DNA from: Ophiosphaerella korrae | Taxonomy: Eukaryota; Ascomycota; Dothideomycetes; Pleosporales; Phaeosphaeriaceae | NCBI GenBank assembly: GCA_028456385.1 | Contig: JALNQF010000040.1 | Coordinates: 124,001 to 188,000 of the forward strand | Length of the DNA: 64,000 bases | Direction: 5' to 3' | Shown here: piece after piece, positions 1-10,839 of the stretch | How positions within the stretch are numbered: position 1 is the stretch's first letter | Layout of the letters: every line of letters starts with the position of its first letter | Translations under genes and position numbers: made by a program | Notes under the pieces: generated by a model | The model's input: the letters and a program-made list of their open reading frames with translations, nothing else | Database searches by the model: none | What the model was told of the DNA's origin: nothing

Positions 1-864
1 CCGCCAGCAAGAGCCCAATATAGATCTTGATTTTCCGAAGGAGTTGCTTTCAAGATTCTCTGATCTGCGGTGACCACTTCCCACTCAAGCGCCTGATCAG
101 CCCCGAGGCCATACTTGGACACTGTCAGACCATGGCCTCCTCCTTGAGTAAAGCCACCAGCGAGTCCGACAGATGGACATGTTCCCCCAACTACAATTAA
201 GCCAGCATCGTGTGCGGCCTTATAAGCGTCCCGGAGCTGAATGCCTGCCCCCACTTTGAGTGCCTTGCCTTTATAGTGTGGTGACTCGTAGTCAAGAACT
301 TGAAGGTTCTTCATGTGATGAGTCCAAATTGCGATAGCACCAGCTCCGTTAGATTTGCCTAACCAGTCATGGCCAGTGTTGCGAATCACCAATCGAATAT
401 TGCGTTCTTGAGCAAAGTTGATTGTAGCTTGATAGTCAGATGCATCTACCGCAGCCACAGCGTATTGTATGTATGCTCCGACAACACACTGAGCCTCCTT
501 TGGTAGAAATGGATTACAGCTATCATTGGTGAAGAACGGTGCCATGATAGAAGAAGATGTTTCAATGTGGATATCTGGGTCGTACCACTTCTCTCGAATT
601 GCCTGGCATTTTGCCGCATCGTAGGCTGCACCGTGACAAGGCGTAGCAAGAGGAACAGTAGCAACTAGTTTTCCGCCGATTGTCTTATTAAAGCTTCCCC
701 ATTCTTCTTGGGTAGGCCAGCACGCGTCGCCTGGAAAGCAACGACAACCGTCTTCTCTCGCAGTGAGCTCTGGACGTGCATGTGAAAGTCGAACCGGCTC
801 ATTGAGAGCTGGTAGGAAGATTGTAAAAAGGCACAATAGAAAAGAGTAGAAATACACAAACATC
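1..864 (-). CDS. FAD-binding (berberine-bridge-type) oxidoreductase, C-terminus cut by window edge
   Basis: Open reading frame of 288 codons from an ATG at 864 that runs off the left edge without a stop. It begins with a hydrophobic signal-like segment (MFVYFYSFLLCLFTIFLPAL). The FAD-binding PCMH domain follows, with RNTGHDWLGKS, where His is the expected 8-alpha FAD attachment residue, and GGTCPSVGLAGGFTQGGGHG, where Cys is the second attachment residue of bicovalent BBE-like enzymes. It ends in the WALAGG region, just before the usual GGGSxYGVV. Family enzymes are secreted or vesicular oxidases of alcohols, sugars or secondary metabolites. The closest visible relative is the gene at 4119-5888 on the same strand, which shares long motif blocks, so the two look like a local duplication. 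The substrate cannot be read from the sequence. The substrate-binding and BBE C-terminal parts lie outside the window. Confidence 0.9.
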
Positions 865-1155
865 TTCACTACCTCCAAGATGAGTGCAATGGAGCAAATC
901 TACTTTCCATAGCCTTAATCTACTTTAAATAAGACTCGATGACAATATACAGTCACTTTTACCAGACAGAAAATCTGCCTTGTATCTTTCAAATAGTATC
1001 AACGGGCCATAATTAGCGGCTATGTCATGGTACTGTAAGCTTAGCCCGTAAGCTAGTTATCGCAATCAGTTCGAATTGTATCTAAAATGTATCGGTTACC
1101 GTAGCCCCTACCAAATTTCGCCTAACGCTTAACTATAATCTGAAAATGAGTCTAC

Positions 1156-2178
1156 TCAAAGCTCTCTGATCCCCACAATAGATCTGATCGAATCACAGGA
1201 GTATAGAAACGGTGCGGAGTAAAGGATCGCGGTCCACAAAGCCCATAGCTCCCAGGTCTTCCTGTCAGCACTTTTCCCCTTCAAACTCATACATCTCCAC
1301 GATATAATGGAGCCCAGACTGACGGGTACAAGGCCAATGAGGCCCAACCGCCAATAAATTGTGCATACGATTGACCAGAAGGCTACGGGGACTGCAACGG
1401 TCAAGCGGGAAGTATAATCCCCGAGAACAATTGGCGCGGTACGGCGTCCCTTTTTTCGATCCCCATCCAGGTCTTTCAAGTCCTGCACATGCATGGTCGT
1501 TAATATAACGAGGCTGACAATTGTGGTCCAGGCCATGCCGACAGGGCTAAGCGTAGATGCACGGGAGCCTGGGTCCATGGCCGCAATTTTTGCGGATCCG
1601 GCATTAAATTGCCAAAAGGCTGCGGCAATGATTACATTGCGCAATATCCAATCTTGGTCGCCACCGCCGAGGTCGTTGTACAGCCACGTAAGGATCACAA
1701 TTAGCGCAGATTCAGCCCCGACGTGCAGGATGTAGTGATTGAACGCAAGGACGGCGGGTATAGCCATTAGCAGAACTTGGCGAACATGATCCGATGTCAT
1801 TCGGCCGCTCGGCACGGGCCTCCACGGCTTGTTGAGTAGATCCTCCTGAACGGAACCAGGAAGTCGTTGGTTTGCAAGATCGAAAATCAAGAGGTTGGAC
1901 CAATTGAAAAGGATAACCCAGTGCAGGCGGAGAAGCAGTGATTGTGGCGAGTCTGGTTTGTCGAACATGAGCGACCCTGAAAGAGCAGCGAAGATTCCAT
2001 AGGCCGTGTTTGGACAAACGAATGTAAAAAAATCATCTTTTGTTATGAGCCAGAAAATCTGTGGGGCTCGTTTAGCCCATTCGTATGGTGTAAACTGAGG
2101 TGGTACCGGCGAGTTGCGAATTGAGTTTGTCTCTCTGACAGGGTTGTTTACCCGCTCTAAAGCGGTTGCGTTGGTCAT
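1156..2178 (-). CDS. UbiA-superfamily integral membrane terpene cyclase or prenyltransferase
   Basis: Single-exon gene of about 340 aa with about eight hydrophobic segments. The start at 2178 (MTNATALERV) is preferred; an in-frame ATG at 2211 would add 11 residues. Two aspartate-containing regions sit where UbiA enzymes bind diphosphate through Mg2+: NLLIFDLANQRLPG followed by EDLLNKPWRPVPSG, and QDLKDLDGDRKKGRRTAP, the latter matching the second DxxDxxGD motif. The first motif departs from the classic NDxxDxxxD. From memory, that divergence and the NKPWRPxPSGR block resemble fungal UbiA-type sesquiterpene cyclases of the fumagillin Fma-TC kind more than ubiquinone or heme O prenyltransferases. 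Neighbours are two FAD oxidases, an SDR, a 7TM protein and a P450, which supports a biosynthetic cluster. UbiA membership is secure; cyclase versus prenyltransferase is inference. Confidence 0.8.
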   Translation of the reverse strand: MTNATALERVNNPVRETNSIRNSPVPPQFTPYEWAKRAPQIFWLITKDDFFTFVCPNTAYGIFAALSGSLMFDKPDSPQSLLLRLHWVILFNWSNLLIFDLANQRLPGSVQEDLLNKPWRPVPSGRMTSDHVRQVLLMAIPAVLAFNHYILHVGAESALIVILTWLYNDLGGGDQDWILRNVIIAAAFWQFNAGSAKIAAMDPGSRASTLSPVGMAWTTIVSLVILTTMHVQDLKDLDGDRKKGRRTAPIVLGDYTSRLTVAVPVAFWSIVCTIYWRLGLIGLVPVSLGSIISWRCMSLKGKSADRKTWELWALWTAILYSAPFLYSCDSIRSIVGIREL

Positions 2179-2556
2179 TATGCTGTGAACCACAAGACGG
2201 CGTAGAGGCAAAAGCTTCTTCTGGCGACGAAACTCTCGTTCAAATATGATAACTCTTGGTTAATATTTTTCACCCTTAGTAGTACCACGTGGACCATTGT
2301 CTTCTACTTGCTCCGCCGAAATCAGCTTCATCGGTGGATCACACAACCGCAGGTGCATGAGCAGGGCAGAGACCGAGACTGCATCATATACGAAAGTAGC
2401 ATATAGTGTCGACTAGGTAGCTTGATAGGATTGGAAGATTAAAGTGCTCACTTTGTAAGCCCATAGGATTGCAGGAGATAACATGCTGGTAACTCAGCAG
2501 AGCGTTGCGCTAGGGTGCTACTTTAGCTACAAGCTTCTCACTCCCCTTGCCAAGGC
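2179..2556. other. Intergenic: likely promoter of the UbiA-type gene and 3' region of the SDR
   Basis: About 380 bases between two minus-strand genes. No ORF with recognisable content. The stretch next to 2179-2300 should hold the 5' UTR and promoter of the UbiA-type gene. No terminator or operator motif can be named. Confidence 0.4.
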
Positions 2557-3589
2557 TTAGCCCTGATGTGGAAACGGCCACCCATCCAACCCGAACGTCA
2601 ACTTGTTTCCCGAGATCTCATCCTTCATTCCTTTCAACTCGCCAATGTCCCAGTTGGCCCAAACAAATTTTCCGCTGAGAAATTTAGCCTCGGGGAGAGT
2701 AGCCCATAGACTGAAGCCAGCCGAAAGTTTAGCTAGGTAAATATTAGCTATTGGACTGAAGAAACCGTGTGACCAAGATGTAAAACGTACGGGTATCCAT
2801 CGCAAGCATATCAGGGGTTGCACCCGATGCACGGAAAAGATCTGTGTCAACCATTCCCGGGTGAACGGCGATGAATGATACATGAGGATTTTCCAAGGCG
2901 AGGAATTCAACTGTCTTCGCAAGTGCCATTTTCGACACCAAATATCCCGAAAGACCTATGAGCATTTGCGTTGGAAAGACGAGTGAGCCGCCGATGTATG
3001 TGAGAAACGCAGCATGTGTTGAATCTGATTTGGGAAGGAAATACTTCGCGACAATGAGCGCACTTTTCAAATTGACCTATAAATCAGGTCAGTCTGTTGG
3101 ATATTGCAGTTTTGGCTGGACAGCCGACCTCGTAAGCTTTCCAAAAGTCATCGAGTTCGGCGGCTGCAGCTGCTGCCGGCTTGTTCATGTATCCTGCGCA
3201 GTGAAGTATTGCGTGCCAGGTGCCCACAGTCTCTGCTACAGCCCTCACAGCCGCCTCATCAGTAACATCGGCTACATGGACAGTAACCTTTGTAGCCGTG
3301 TTGAGGGCAGCGATGGCCGACTCGACTTCACGAAGCTTCGATTCACGACGTCCTATGAGGAGAAGATGACTAGCCCCAGCGGTTGCAAAGCCAAGCGCGC
3401 TTTCGCGACCGATTCCACTCCCCTAGAAGTTTTGTGTAAGCTAGTTGCTTCCTAGAAGTCTTTTGAAATATTTACTGCGCCAGTGATCACAACTGTCTTC
3501 CCCTCTTGCGCCAGCGACGGATTGGAGTAATCAATCGCCGGGTAGATATCATTATGCCATGTTGGCGTTAGAGAGGGATAGGGTGGCAT
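2557..3589 (-). CDS. Short-chain dehydrogenase/reductase (SDR), four exons
   Basis: Reconstructed by joining exons across introns at 3423-3475, 3077-3128 and 2733-2790, giving about 289 aa. The start is MPPYPSLTPT at 3589. The Rossmann nucleotide motif TGAGSGIGR is created exactly across intron 1. The active-site YLVSK (Tyr-x3-Lys) follows a GGS segment, then HPGMVDTDLF, and the C-terminus ends in FVWANWDIGELKGMKDE, a typical fungal SDR tail. Expected to be a cytosolic NAD(P)H-dependent oxidoreductase acting on an alcohol or ketone. It lies between the UbiA-type gene and a FAD oxidase on the same strand, so a tailoring role in the same pathway is inferred. The GTC at 3128 is a weak donor, but it keeps phase and domain continuity. 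No frameshift is seen. Confidence 0.85.
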
Positions 3590-4118
3590 CGTGAAGTCAA
3601 GACTTTGGTGTTGAACGATTATGGTAAACGGTGGCGTGAAAAACGAGTTAGTGCTGCGCATCTGCGTGCCTAGCGCGCGCACCTTTGAAATATACCATAC
3701 AACCTCATCAATCCCAGCATATAGGCGCCTCAATATTTAAATCGATCTACCCGACAGAATGGTCATGTTGGATATGTCAATATAAATTCGGGGATTAATA
3801 CTTCTTAATTCCCGCACTGCTTGTAAAAACGCTATCCAGTTATCGAAGGTGACAAGTCGGACGATGCTGTGCCCCCCCCCCCTCCTCTAGAGCCCACCGT
3901 AATTCTTATCAAACAAGGATCAATCAAAGGCAACGCCGGAACTTCCCACGTCAATGTTACACCCGTTTCTAGGATAGCTAGCCGCTTTCAAGGGACTACT
4001 ATTTTTTGGAGTAGCTAGGCTATTCACGGCCACTATCCGACGCTTACAGGTCTAGCCCGTCTGGCACACATATGGTCGATACCATCTTAGTTAATGCAAC
4101 TCGATACCTCGGCATCGA
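3590..4118. other. Intergenic: promoter of the SDR
   Basis: About 530 bases. An in-frame extension upstream of the SDR start (to 3733) has no conserved content and is treated as leader. There is a C-rich homopolymer near 3872-3882. Nothing else is recognised. Confidence 0.4.
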
Positions 4119-5888
4119 CTACGCCTTGCATAGCCTCCCCTCTCCATTCTCAGCCCATCGATCACTTCCCACAGCTGTCTTTGCGTAGAATATGTCGCTA
4201 GGGTCGTAGCGCGATTTGATTCCCTTGAGCTTATCGTAATGCGCACCATAGAATAGGCTCTTGAAGTCGGTAGCTTGGAAATCTGCTTCATTTAGGTATG
4301 CCGCGCCATTAGGCGTAAGCGCAGCAAGCTTAGGGAGCAGAACGTTGGTGATCTGATCCTGTCCGGCCAAGGTCGCATTCCAGTTTGTATAGCTGATGGG
4401 GGTGCCCACTGAAATGCCCACAAGGGCTTTCCTGAAATATGGATTAACCGCCACCTCATCAGGGGAAGAGACGCCGTTTGCTACATTAAATGTCACGCCT
4501 GACATAAGGGTTTGTGAGCTTATGAATCGGACGGCATCAAGGAACCCTTCTGGATTATTTTCAACCAGGCTTCGTGGGATGAGACGACCTCCCAAATTGT
4601 AATCTGAGACATTCCAGGATGACGTCTGAGAATTGTAATTAGTGAGGAAAGTAGGTTTCTCCCATGATTTGTACTGATGCTCAAGTTTGAGTTCATTGAG
4701 CTTAGTGGTGAAAGGCTCGAGTAGTTTATCCAGGTCCTTCTGGTGGAGATCGGGTGCTGTGGCGGGCATGAGCATGAATCCGAATGGAGCCGCAACCCAA
4801 ACGACGAAGGCACCAGCATCGACAAGGCTGGGAAGCGTTTGCAGAAACGTTCCTACTGCCTCGTACAGAGCATCGGTATTGGTACCGTTGTTGAGAACGG
4901 TTGCGTAAGCTGTTGAAAAATAGGTGTCAGGGAAGGCCTTGATTGTCATAGAGACAACGACTCCATATGTACTACCACCACCACCTCGTAATGCCCAATA
5001 AAGATCAGGGTGGCTGACACTATTGGCTGTGACGAGCTCTCCAGTACCAGTCACAACCTCCCACTCTAGTACTTGATCCGCGCTTAGACCATACTTGGAC
5101 ACAAGATGCCCATGACCACCACCTTGAGTGAAGCCACCGGCAATACCCACAGTAGGGCAGTTTCCTCCGACAACCATCAGATTATGCGAGTTTGCAAAAT
5201 TATATGCCTCGATTGCCTCAACGCCTGCACCGACCTTGATGGCCGGACCCAGGTAATCTGCACTCTGATGCTTGTCGATTAGTTCGAGATCCTTCATGTA
5301 ATGGGTCCAAATAGCAAGTGCATGAGCGCCGGTAGATTTTCCAAGGTAGTCGTGACCAGTGTTGCGAATGACCAGACGAACGTTGTTGCGTTTAGCGAAC
5401 TGGATCGTCTTCTGGAAGTCGGTAGCGCCCGTAGCATTGACAGAGTAGACAACATGGCCACCTAGGCCGCAAGGGGTATCAGGTGTCAGCCAAGGATCAC
5501 AGCTATTGCCCGAGAATGGATAGCCCATGGGGGATGACGATGAGGAGAGATGTGTCTCGGGAAAAAACCAGACATTGCGCAACGCATCGCATTGGGATCG
5601 ATCGTAAGTGGAGAAGTTTGCGGAATGAGAAAAGGTTCGATGACAAGGCGCACCGATAGGAATAGTTGCAATTAGTCTGCCCCCGACAGTGTTGTTGAAG
5701 GCAGCCCAATCGGCTTCTGAAGGCCAAGCAGCGTCCCCCGGAATAACACGACATGTTGGCGCAGGTGGGATGACTGCACGAACTGCAATCGAGATACCTA
5801 GCACAAGACCAGAAAAAAGAACTGTGCGGCTAAATGTAGACATGTTGCGGTAGCGGACCTGAACGGAGGCATAGATTCGACGAAACAT
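4119..5888 (-). CDS. FAD-linked oxidoreductase (BBE/PCMH type), complete
   Basis: Single-exon gene encoding 589 aa, the full length for the family. A hydrophobic N-terminal segment around residues 18-40 (FSRTVLFSGLVLGISIAVRA) suggests a signal anchor or signal peptide. The PCMH FAD-binding domain shows RNTGHDYLGKS (His attachment), VVGGNCPTVGIAGGF (Cys attachment) and WALRGGGGSTYGVV. The BBE C-terminal motif is YDPSDIFYAKTAVGSDRW, near the end. The reaction is likely an FAD- and O2-dependent oxidation of a secondary-metabolite intermediate. It shares motif blocks with the truncated gene at 1-864, so both probably arose by local duplication. It is transcribed divergently from the 7TM gene at 6487. 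Family assignment is firm; substrate unknown. Confidence 0.92.
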   Translation of the reverse strand: MFRRIYASVQVRYRNMSTFSRTVLFSGLVLGISIAVRAVIPPAPTCRVIPGDAAWPSEADWAAFNNTVGGRLIATIPIGAPCHRTFSHSANFSTYDRSQCDALRNVWFFPETHLSSSSSPMGYPFSGNSCDPWLTPDTPCGLGGHVVYSVNATGATDFQKTIQFAKRNNVRLVIRNTGHDYLGKSTGAHALAIWTHYMKDLELIDKHQSADYLGPAIKVGAGVEAIEAYNFANSHNLMVVGGNCPTVGIAGGFTQGGGHGHLVSKYGLSADQVLEWEVVTGTGELVTANSVSHPDLYWALRGGGGSTYGVVVSMTIKAFPDTYFSTAYATVLNNGTNTDALYEAVGTFLQTLPSLVDAGAFVVWVAAPFGFMLMPATAPDLHQKDLDKLLEPFTTKLNELKLEHQYKSWEKPTFLTNYNSQTSSWNVSDYNLGGRLIPRSLVENNPEGFLDAVRFISSQTLMSGVTFNVANGVSSPDEVAVNPYFRKALVGISVGTPISYTNWNATLAGQDQITNVLLPKLAALTPNGAAYLNEADFQATDFKSLFYGAHYDKLKGIKSRYDPSDIFYAKTAVGSDRWAENGEGRLCKA

Positions 5889-6486
5889 GTTGGATTTGCT
5901 GGCGCTTTAAGGGCGGGAACTTGAGAAGGATTGTCCGTGGTTTAGACGCAGCCACCTGCTAGGTGGCTTTGGAAAGACCGAGTAGTGTCGTGGGCGTGGA
6001 TAGAGGCCAAGGGTATATTCGTGTTGGAATCCGCTTGAATCTCAGGCCCTGGATCCAAAGGTACTCGCGATGAATCCTTTTTCTACCACTTGCGGACTTG
6101 GATCATGTTTTCGGATTTATGGGTGTGCGCCAGGCCACGCCACGGCCTCGCATAGCAGACATGACAGACCCTGTTGCTGTTGTGCAATATTAGACTATCC
6201 TTTATTTGGTGCTTGGGTAAGCTGACTACATGTGCGTATCTAATTCCATCCCGGTTCCAGTGCCTCGGGACACTAACAGAGTGCGTGCCGCTCGGGGAAG
6301 CATGGGTGGCTGCAGTAAGAACGCAAGTCCTCCCTCAGCCCGTTCGGCACCTCTAGCAGATGCTGATGACTATGCGCATACAAAAACCATGGCGGGTGTG
6401 GCTTACATCTTCACGACGTTGGCTGCTCACCACCCGCAACCTTCTGCAAACTGCTGGCCTTGGCCGGTCGCCCAACACGATCCGAA
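5889..6486. promoter_or_regulatory. Divergent promoter region, FAD oxidase / rhodopsin-like gene
   Basis: About 600 bases between a minus-strand start (5888) and a plus-strand start (6487), so both promoters must lie here. Overlapping short plus-strand ORFs are present but have no conserved content. No specific binding site can be named with confidence. Confidence 0.5.
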
Positions 6487-7701
6487 ATGATAAGCCCACA
6501 TGGACGAGATTTACTCATCTGGATAATCGTTTTCACGGTTATCAATCTAATTATACTTGGATTGAGATTCCTCACGATTATCCAAATCAAAAAAAGAAGT
6601 TTTCGAGCAGATGATTTCTTGATTGTTCTCTCTGTCGCGGCAATGATCGCCATGGAGGGAACCACGATTTGGGGTATGTTTCACTTGCTGCAATGCGTTG
6701 TTGGCACCCACTGATCCATTTCGTATCACAGCGATTTGCCATGGCCTTGGAGCCCGAACTGCGACCCTAACTTGGCCTGACATCGCCGTAACGATCAAGG
6801 TGAGCGAACCAATCATACCGTCCACACGTCCCAGCGCCATTTAACCATATCCTAGCTTCTTGTTTCAGCCTTCTGGTCATGGACGATTTCCACTTGCGCT
6901 TGCAAGCTGGCCATCTTGTATCTCTATCTTGAGCTGTTTGCCATCAACTCCCTGCACAAAAAAGCAGTGTGGACTGTGATGGGGCTGTGCATTGTCTATG
7001 TTCCTACATTTATCGCCTTCTTCATGACCCAATGTAGTCCAGTATCGGCTGCATGGGATCCGGTCAAGTCTGTGACCCACTGCCGAACTAGGAAGACCCA
7101 CGAATTAGCCTCAGTTGCCATCAATGTTGCCCTTGATCTTCTTGTAGTCCTACTACCGGTACCTATGGTCTGGGAACTTCAAATGCCGACCAAGAAGAAG
7201 ATCGCCGTTACTGGCGTATTTAGTATTGGATTTCTGTAAGTTTTCCATAATTCACTACTCGTAACCTTTCTCATTCGATTTAGCGTCATCGGTATTATGA
7301 TTTGGCGTCTAGTTTCGACCGCGGTTCCTAAGGAAAAACCTGACCTTGTTTACGACACATATTTGCTGGCACTACAAAGCCACTTGGAACTTTGGCTGGG
7401 AATTATAGCTGCAAACCTCCCCACGCTTGTGCCACTGGCTAAGCGTATTCCAGTCTCGCGATGGAACTCTTATTTGTCTAAATTTGGTTCCAAAAGCGGC
7501 AAGTCAGATAATTCAAGTTTAAGTGTCAAACTTAGGACGATTGGTGGATCAAACAGAGCAACAGTATCGAAACGGCCCGATCATGATGAATTTGGTCTTC
7601 TTAGTGATGGCGATAGCGGGCAAAAGGTTGACTTAGGTGGCATCACAAAGAACCAGGACTTCCAAGTAAGGGTGGAAGGATCGAAACGTGGCACTGTATA
7701 A
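6487..7701 (+). CDS. Rhodopsin-like fungal 7TM integral membrane protein, four exons
   Basis: About 350 aa after removing introns 6674-6731, 6800-6855 and 7236-7283. The first two joins give TTIWAICHGLG and VTIKLLVSAFWSWTIST, and the third IGFLVIGIM. Seven hydrophobic helices are visible. Characteristic blocks of the fungal rhodopsin-like family follow: CKLAILYLYLELF, then QCSPVSAAWDP, then DLLVVLLPVPMVWELQMPTKKK and LELWLGIIAANLPTLVPL. The tail is hydrophilic and Ser-rich. No retinal-binding lysine was identified, so it is not called an opsin. Family members of this kind are common in fungal secondary-metabolite and effector loci; their molecular role is largely unknown. It sits between a FAD oxidase and a P450. 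Confidence 0.8.
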
Positions 7702-8123
7702 ATACAGGAGATAAATATCCTTATCCGAGCCCGTTTTTTTAGCTTTAGAATAATCAAAGTTTCAGCGTAATTTATGGCCTGCTTTTCATGGCTTGAAAAT
7801 AAGACCCTGGACACCTAATTGTGCCCAATTCCCTGTTTCATACCAGCGGATCCAACTGCATTCAACCTTACCTCTCGGCTACTGTGTACCTCTACAACGG
7901 AACCCGAAGGATTACAGAGCTAACGCATGCCAATCAATATTATATTGTGACAAGGCTATCACTCCTAGCTGCAGCACAAAAGGCAAGTAATGAGGGTGGC
8001 TGAGGCAGCAGGCCCAGCTAAACCCATGATAAGCTTCGAAGCGTTGAACGAATCCTATAAACCTAAATTCCCCGCTCCCCACCAAGATTTACCGTCAAAA
8101 TTCGTACCACACTTTACTCAGCC
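7702..8123. other. Intergenic: upstream region of the P450 gene
   Basis: About 420 bases holding the 3' end of the 7TM gene and the promoter of the P450. Short ORFs within it carry no recognisable domain. Confidence 0.4.
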
Positions 8124-10072
8124 ATGCTGAATCTTGGTCTATCTTTTCTCGCTGGCGTTGGCGCCCATTTGGGATTCTTCATCCACGGAGAATGGCACAA
8201 CCGCACACCACAGATCATCACTACACACTTGGTTCTCTCGTGTATAGTATTCTATTTATCCATCTCTCTATCATCCACCATTTTAACCGCCTATATTGAG
8301 TTGCTCAAGGTAGCCACATTCTATTTCGTAGGCTTGTTCACTAGCATGACCATATATCGCCTGCGGTTTCACGCCATTGCCCACTTTCCTGGTCCAAAGC
8401 TTGCAGCCGTCACAAAGTTTTGGCATATATACCATGTCCGAGACTCTCGGAATTTTCTGTTCCAGCAGAAATTGCATCAAAAGTATGGAACCTTTGTGCG
8501 CACCGGTGAGAAGTCCACATCACCCTTTTTTTATCTAACTTGCTGATCGAGAATAGGTCCCAATGAAATCAGTATTTTCCATCCTGCAGCAATACAGTTG
8601 CTTGATGGCTGGATGAACACAAACACAAAGGATGTTTGGTATGATGTTTTGCAACCGCGCAGCTCCGCAATTTTCACTCGTGACGAATACGATCACAAAG
8701 AGCGACGTAAAGTATGGACTCAGTCGCTCTCCACAAAATGTACGTGAAGCCACAAAATCCCTAATTTCACTCAATCTTACAGATATCGCGCTACAGCCAT
8801 GGACTCACTGCGTCCACGGATCGCAGACCAGGTGCAGTCGCTCGTGCAGTGTATTGACAAATACGCCGGGGCACCTGTTGATATCGACGAGGTCATGTCG
8901 TGGTTTTCATTTGATGCCATGGGAGAAGTGGTATTCGGAGAGGATTTTGATTTGCTCAACTCTAGGGTGATGCATCCAGCAATCTTGCATAGAGATCGGG
9001 CGTTGGCAATGTTGGGGCCGATTGCGGATGCGATCTGGATCGCTCGGCTCGCGTTCTCATTCGTGCCATTCTACGGCAAGGTGAGAGATTGGATGCGTAT
9101 GGTCGCATTTTGCGAGGAAAGAATGGAGATGCGCATGAAGGTGAGTGCTGGGACAAGGCTCTTCTTGGTTCAGACGGTGTCTTACGTTCCTTACTTAGAA
9201 AGGGCAAAAGGGAGAAAAGCCGGATATGGCTTCATGGTTCATCGACGAGCACCACAGACTATCCGATGTGCGCAGTCCCAAAGCCCGCGACAACTTGTTG
9301 AGCGGTACCGCAGTGTCTGCCGTAGTTGCTGGAAGGTAAGTCGCATCCATTCGGTTTTCCTCACAACGCTATACTTTACTGACACAAGAAAGCGATACGA
9401 CTCGCGCCTCACTCATAGCAACTTGGTGGTTCCTGTCACGCTATCCTGAGCATGCTGACAAAATTCGCTCTGAAATTGAGAATATTGACGTCCGCGATGC
9501 AAACGCATTAGCCACACTGCCCCATCTGAACGGGGTTGTTAATGAGATTCTGCGACTCGTCCCACCGGCGATGACCGGAGGCGGCCGTATAACGGGACCT
9601 AATGGCCTTCTTGTAGATGACACCCTGATCCCTCCGTTCACGAAGGTCACGGCGCCAAAATACGTGATTAAGAGAAGTTCGTAACACCCTTTCCATATCA
9701 TTTATGACAGAGCTGATTTCCATCAGTGGACGCAGCATTCGAATTCCCCAACGAGTTCATCCCTGAGCGGTGGTATTCCCGGCCGGAACTAGTTCGCGAT
9801 AAGAGGGCTTTTGGTCCATTTTCTTTTGGTATGTTCTAGCACTTTAGTGCCTCTTTTGATGCGCTAACGCTATGGATCAAGGAAACCGCCAATGCGTGGG
9901 TAAAGTGCTAGCCTATGTTGAACTCCGCCTTGTGACTGCAACCTTGTTGAAGTACTTTGATGTGACTTTTGCACCTGGCTACGACCCAGACACTATGTGG
10001 CGCGACATGAAAGATCAAGTCACCGCGCAGCCAGGGGAGGTGAAATGCTTGTTCACGCGAAGAACTTCATAA
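8124..10072 (+). CDS. Cytochrome P450 monooxygenase, seven exons
   Basis: About 540 aa after removing introns 8506-8556, 8740-8796, 9141-9198, 9336-9392, 9677-9726 and 9829-9881. The N-terminus has several hydrophobic segments, then FPGPKLAAVTKFW. The oxygen-binding I-helix VAGSDTTRA forms across intron 4, and the K-helix ExxR is NEILRLVPPA. NEFIPERW is followed by the heme-cysteine loop FSFGNRQCVGK, completed across intron 6. The intron at 9677 needs a weak donor (GTTCGT), but it restores phase exactly before the FIPERW block. It is an ER-anchored heme monooxygenase, likely oxidising the product of the neighbouring UbiA-type enzyme (inference from position). All key residues are present, so it appears functional. 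Confidence 0.88.
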
Positions 10073-10782
10073 ATGTAAAGGAAAGCTCGCTCAAGATGAA
10101 CTGAATCGATTGCTTTGCTATCATTCATTATATAGGGTATATCGTATTATCCTGTGGCCTGTTCTCTATCCGATCGATTCAAATGTTCTCTGTTAGCTCT
10201 GAATCGTCGGTGAAGCCTTCGTTATGTTTCATTTTGAAGAAAATATCGAATCAAAAGGGTAAATTGTAGGTTTTGGGTTGTCTGAATCCGTGAATTGGAC
10301 TTCTAGTGTGCAGAGCACACCGCTGTACGTCAATCGTGATATTGAGAGTATTTTGCGCCCGTGCTTAATGAAATTCAGGGCAGACAATCACTAGGTATAG
10401 TTTAAAAACTACAGAGAACTTAAATTTAGAAATCATATGGCTATTTAGATTTCAGCCCATGATGTTATGCACTAGATGTTTTGCGGTAACTAATTGGCGT
10501 CCGTAAACCGTTTCTACGCAGTAAGCTACGCTTCTATATAACTCCCTTAAACCCTTTCTGGGGCTCAATAGAATGTCTCTTTTTTTCTATGCCGATAAGA
10601 TCCGAAACCACTCCGCGGCTTTATTTCTGAACACCGTGAGTAATCATAAGTATGACGTCAATGCGCATTGTATTTAACCTGGCATAGTATTGATTAGAAG
10701 AGTCAAGTGAGTATGGTGATGGCGTGTTTTGCCCTGGTAGAAGCGCATAGGCAGAGTTCTGATTGGAGATGAGTGGAGGTGG
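10073..10782. other. Intergenic between the P450 and the transposon insertion
   Basis: About 710 bases, fairly AT-rich, with no recognisable gene. It is the left flank of the transposon target site. Confidence 0.4.
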
Positions 10783-10791
10783 CGCTGACGA
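10783..10791. repeat. Target-site duplication, left copy (9 bp)
   Basis: CGCTGACGA directly repeats 16616-16624. Each copy lies exactly 6 bp outside the terminal inverted repeat core. A 9-bp duplication is the size typical of Mutator-like elements. Confidence 0.8.
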
Positions 10792-10797
10792 CAGGCT

Positions 10798-10836
10798 GCA
10801 TGTCATCTAACCATGGGTTTGCCAAGGATGCCATGG
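10798..10836 (+). repeat. Terminal inverted repeat, left
   Basis: Begins GCATGTCATCTAACCATGGG. It pairs with 16571-16609 in inverse orientation with two mismatches. The outermost 6 bp on each side (10792-10797 and 16610-16615) do not pair. Confidence 0.85.
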
Positions 10837-10839
10837 GCC

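Noticed and set aside
446..859. Two minus-strand ORFs of 64 and 72 codons
   Set aside because: Out-of-frame shadows; the true FAD-oxidase frame runs from 864 off the left edge without a stop.
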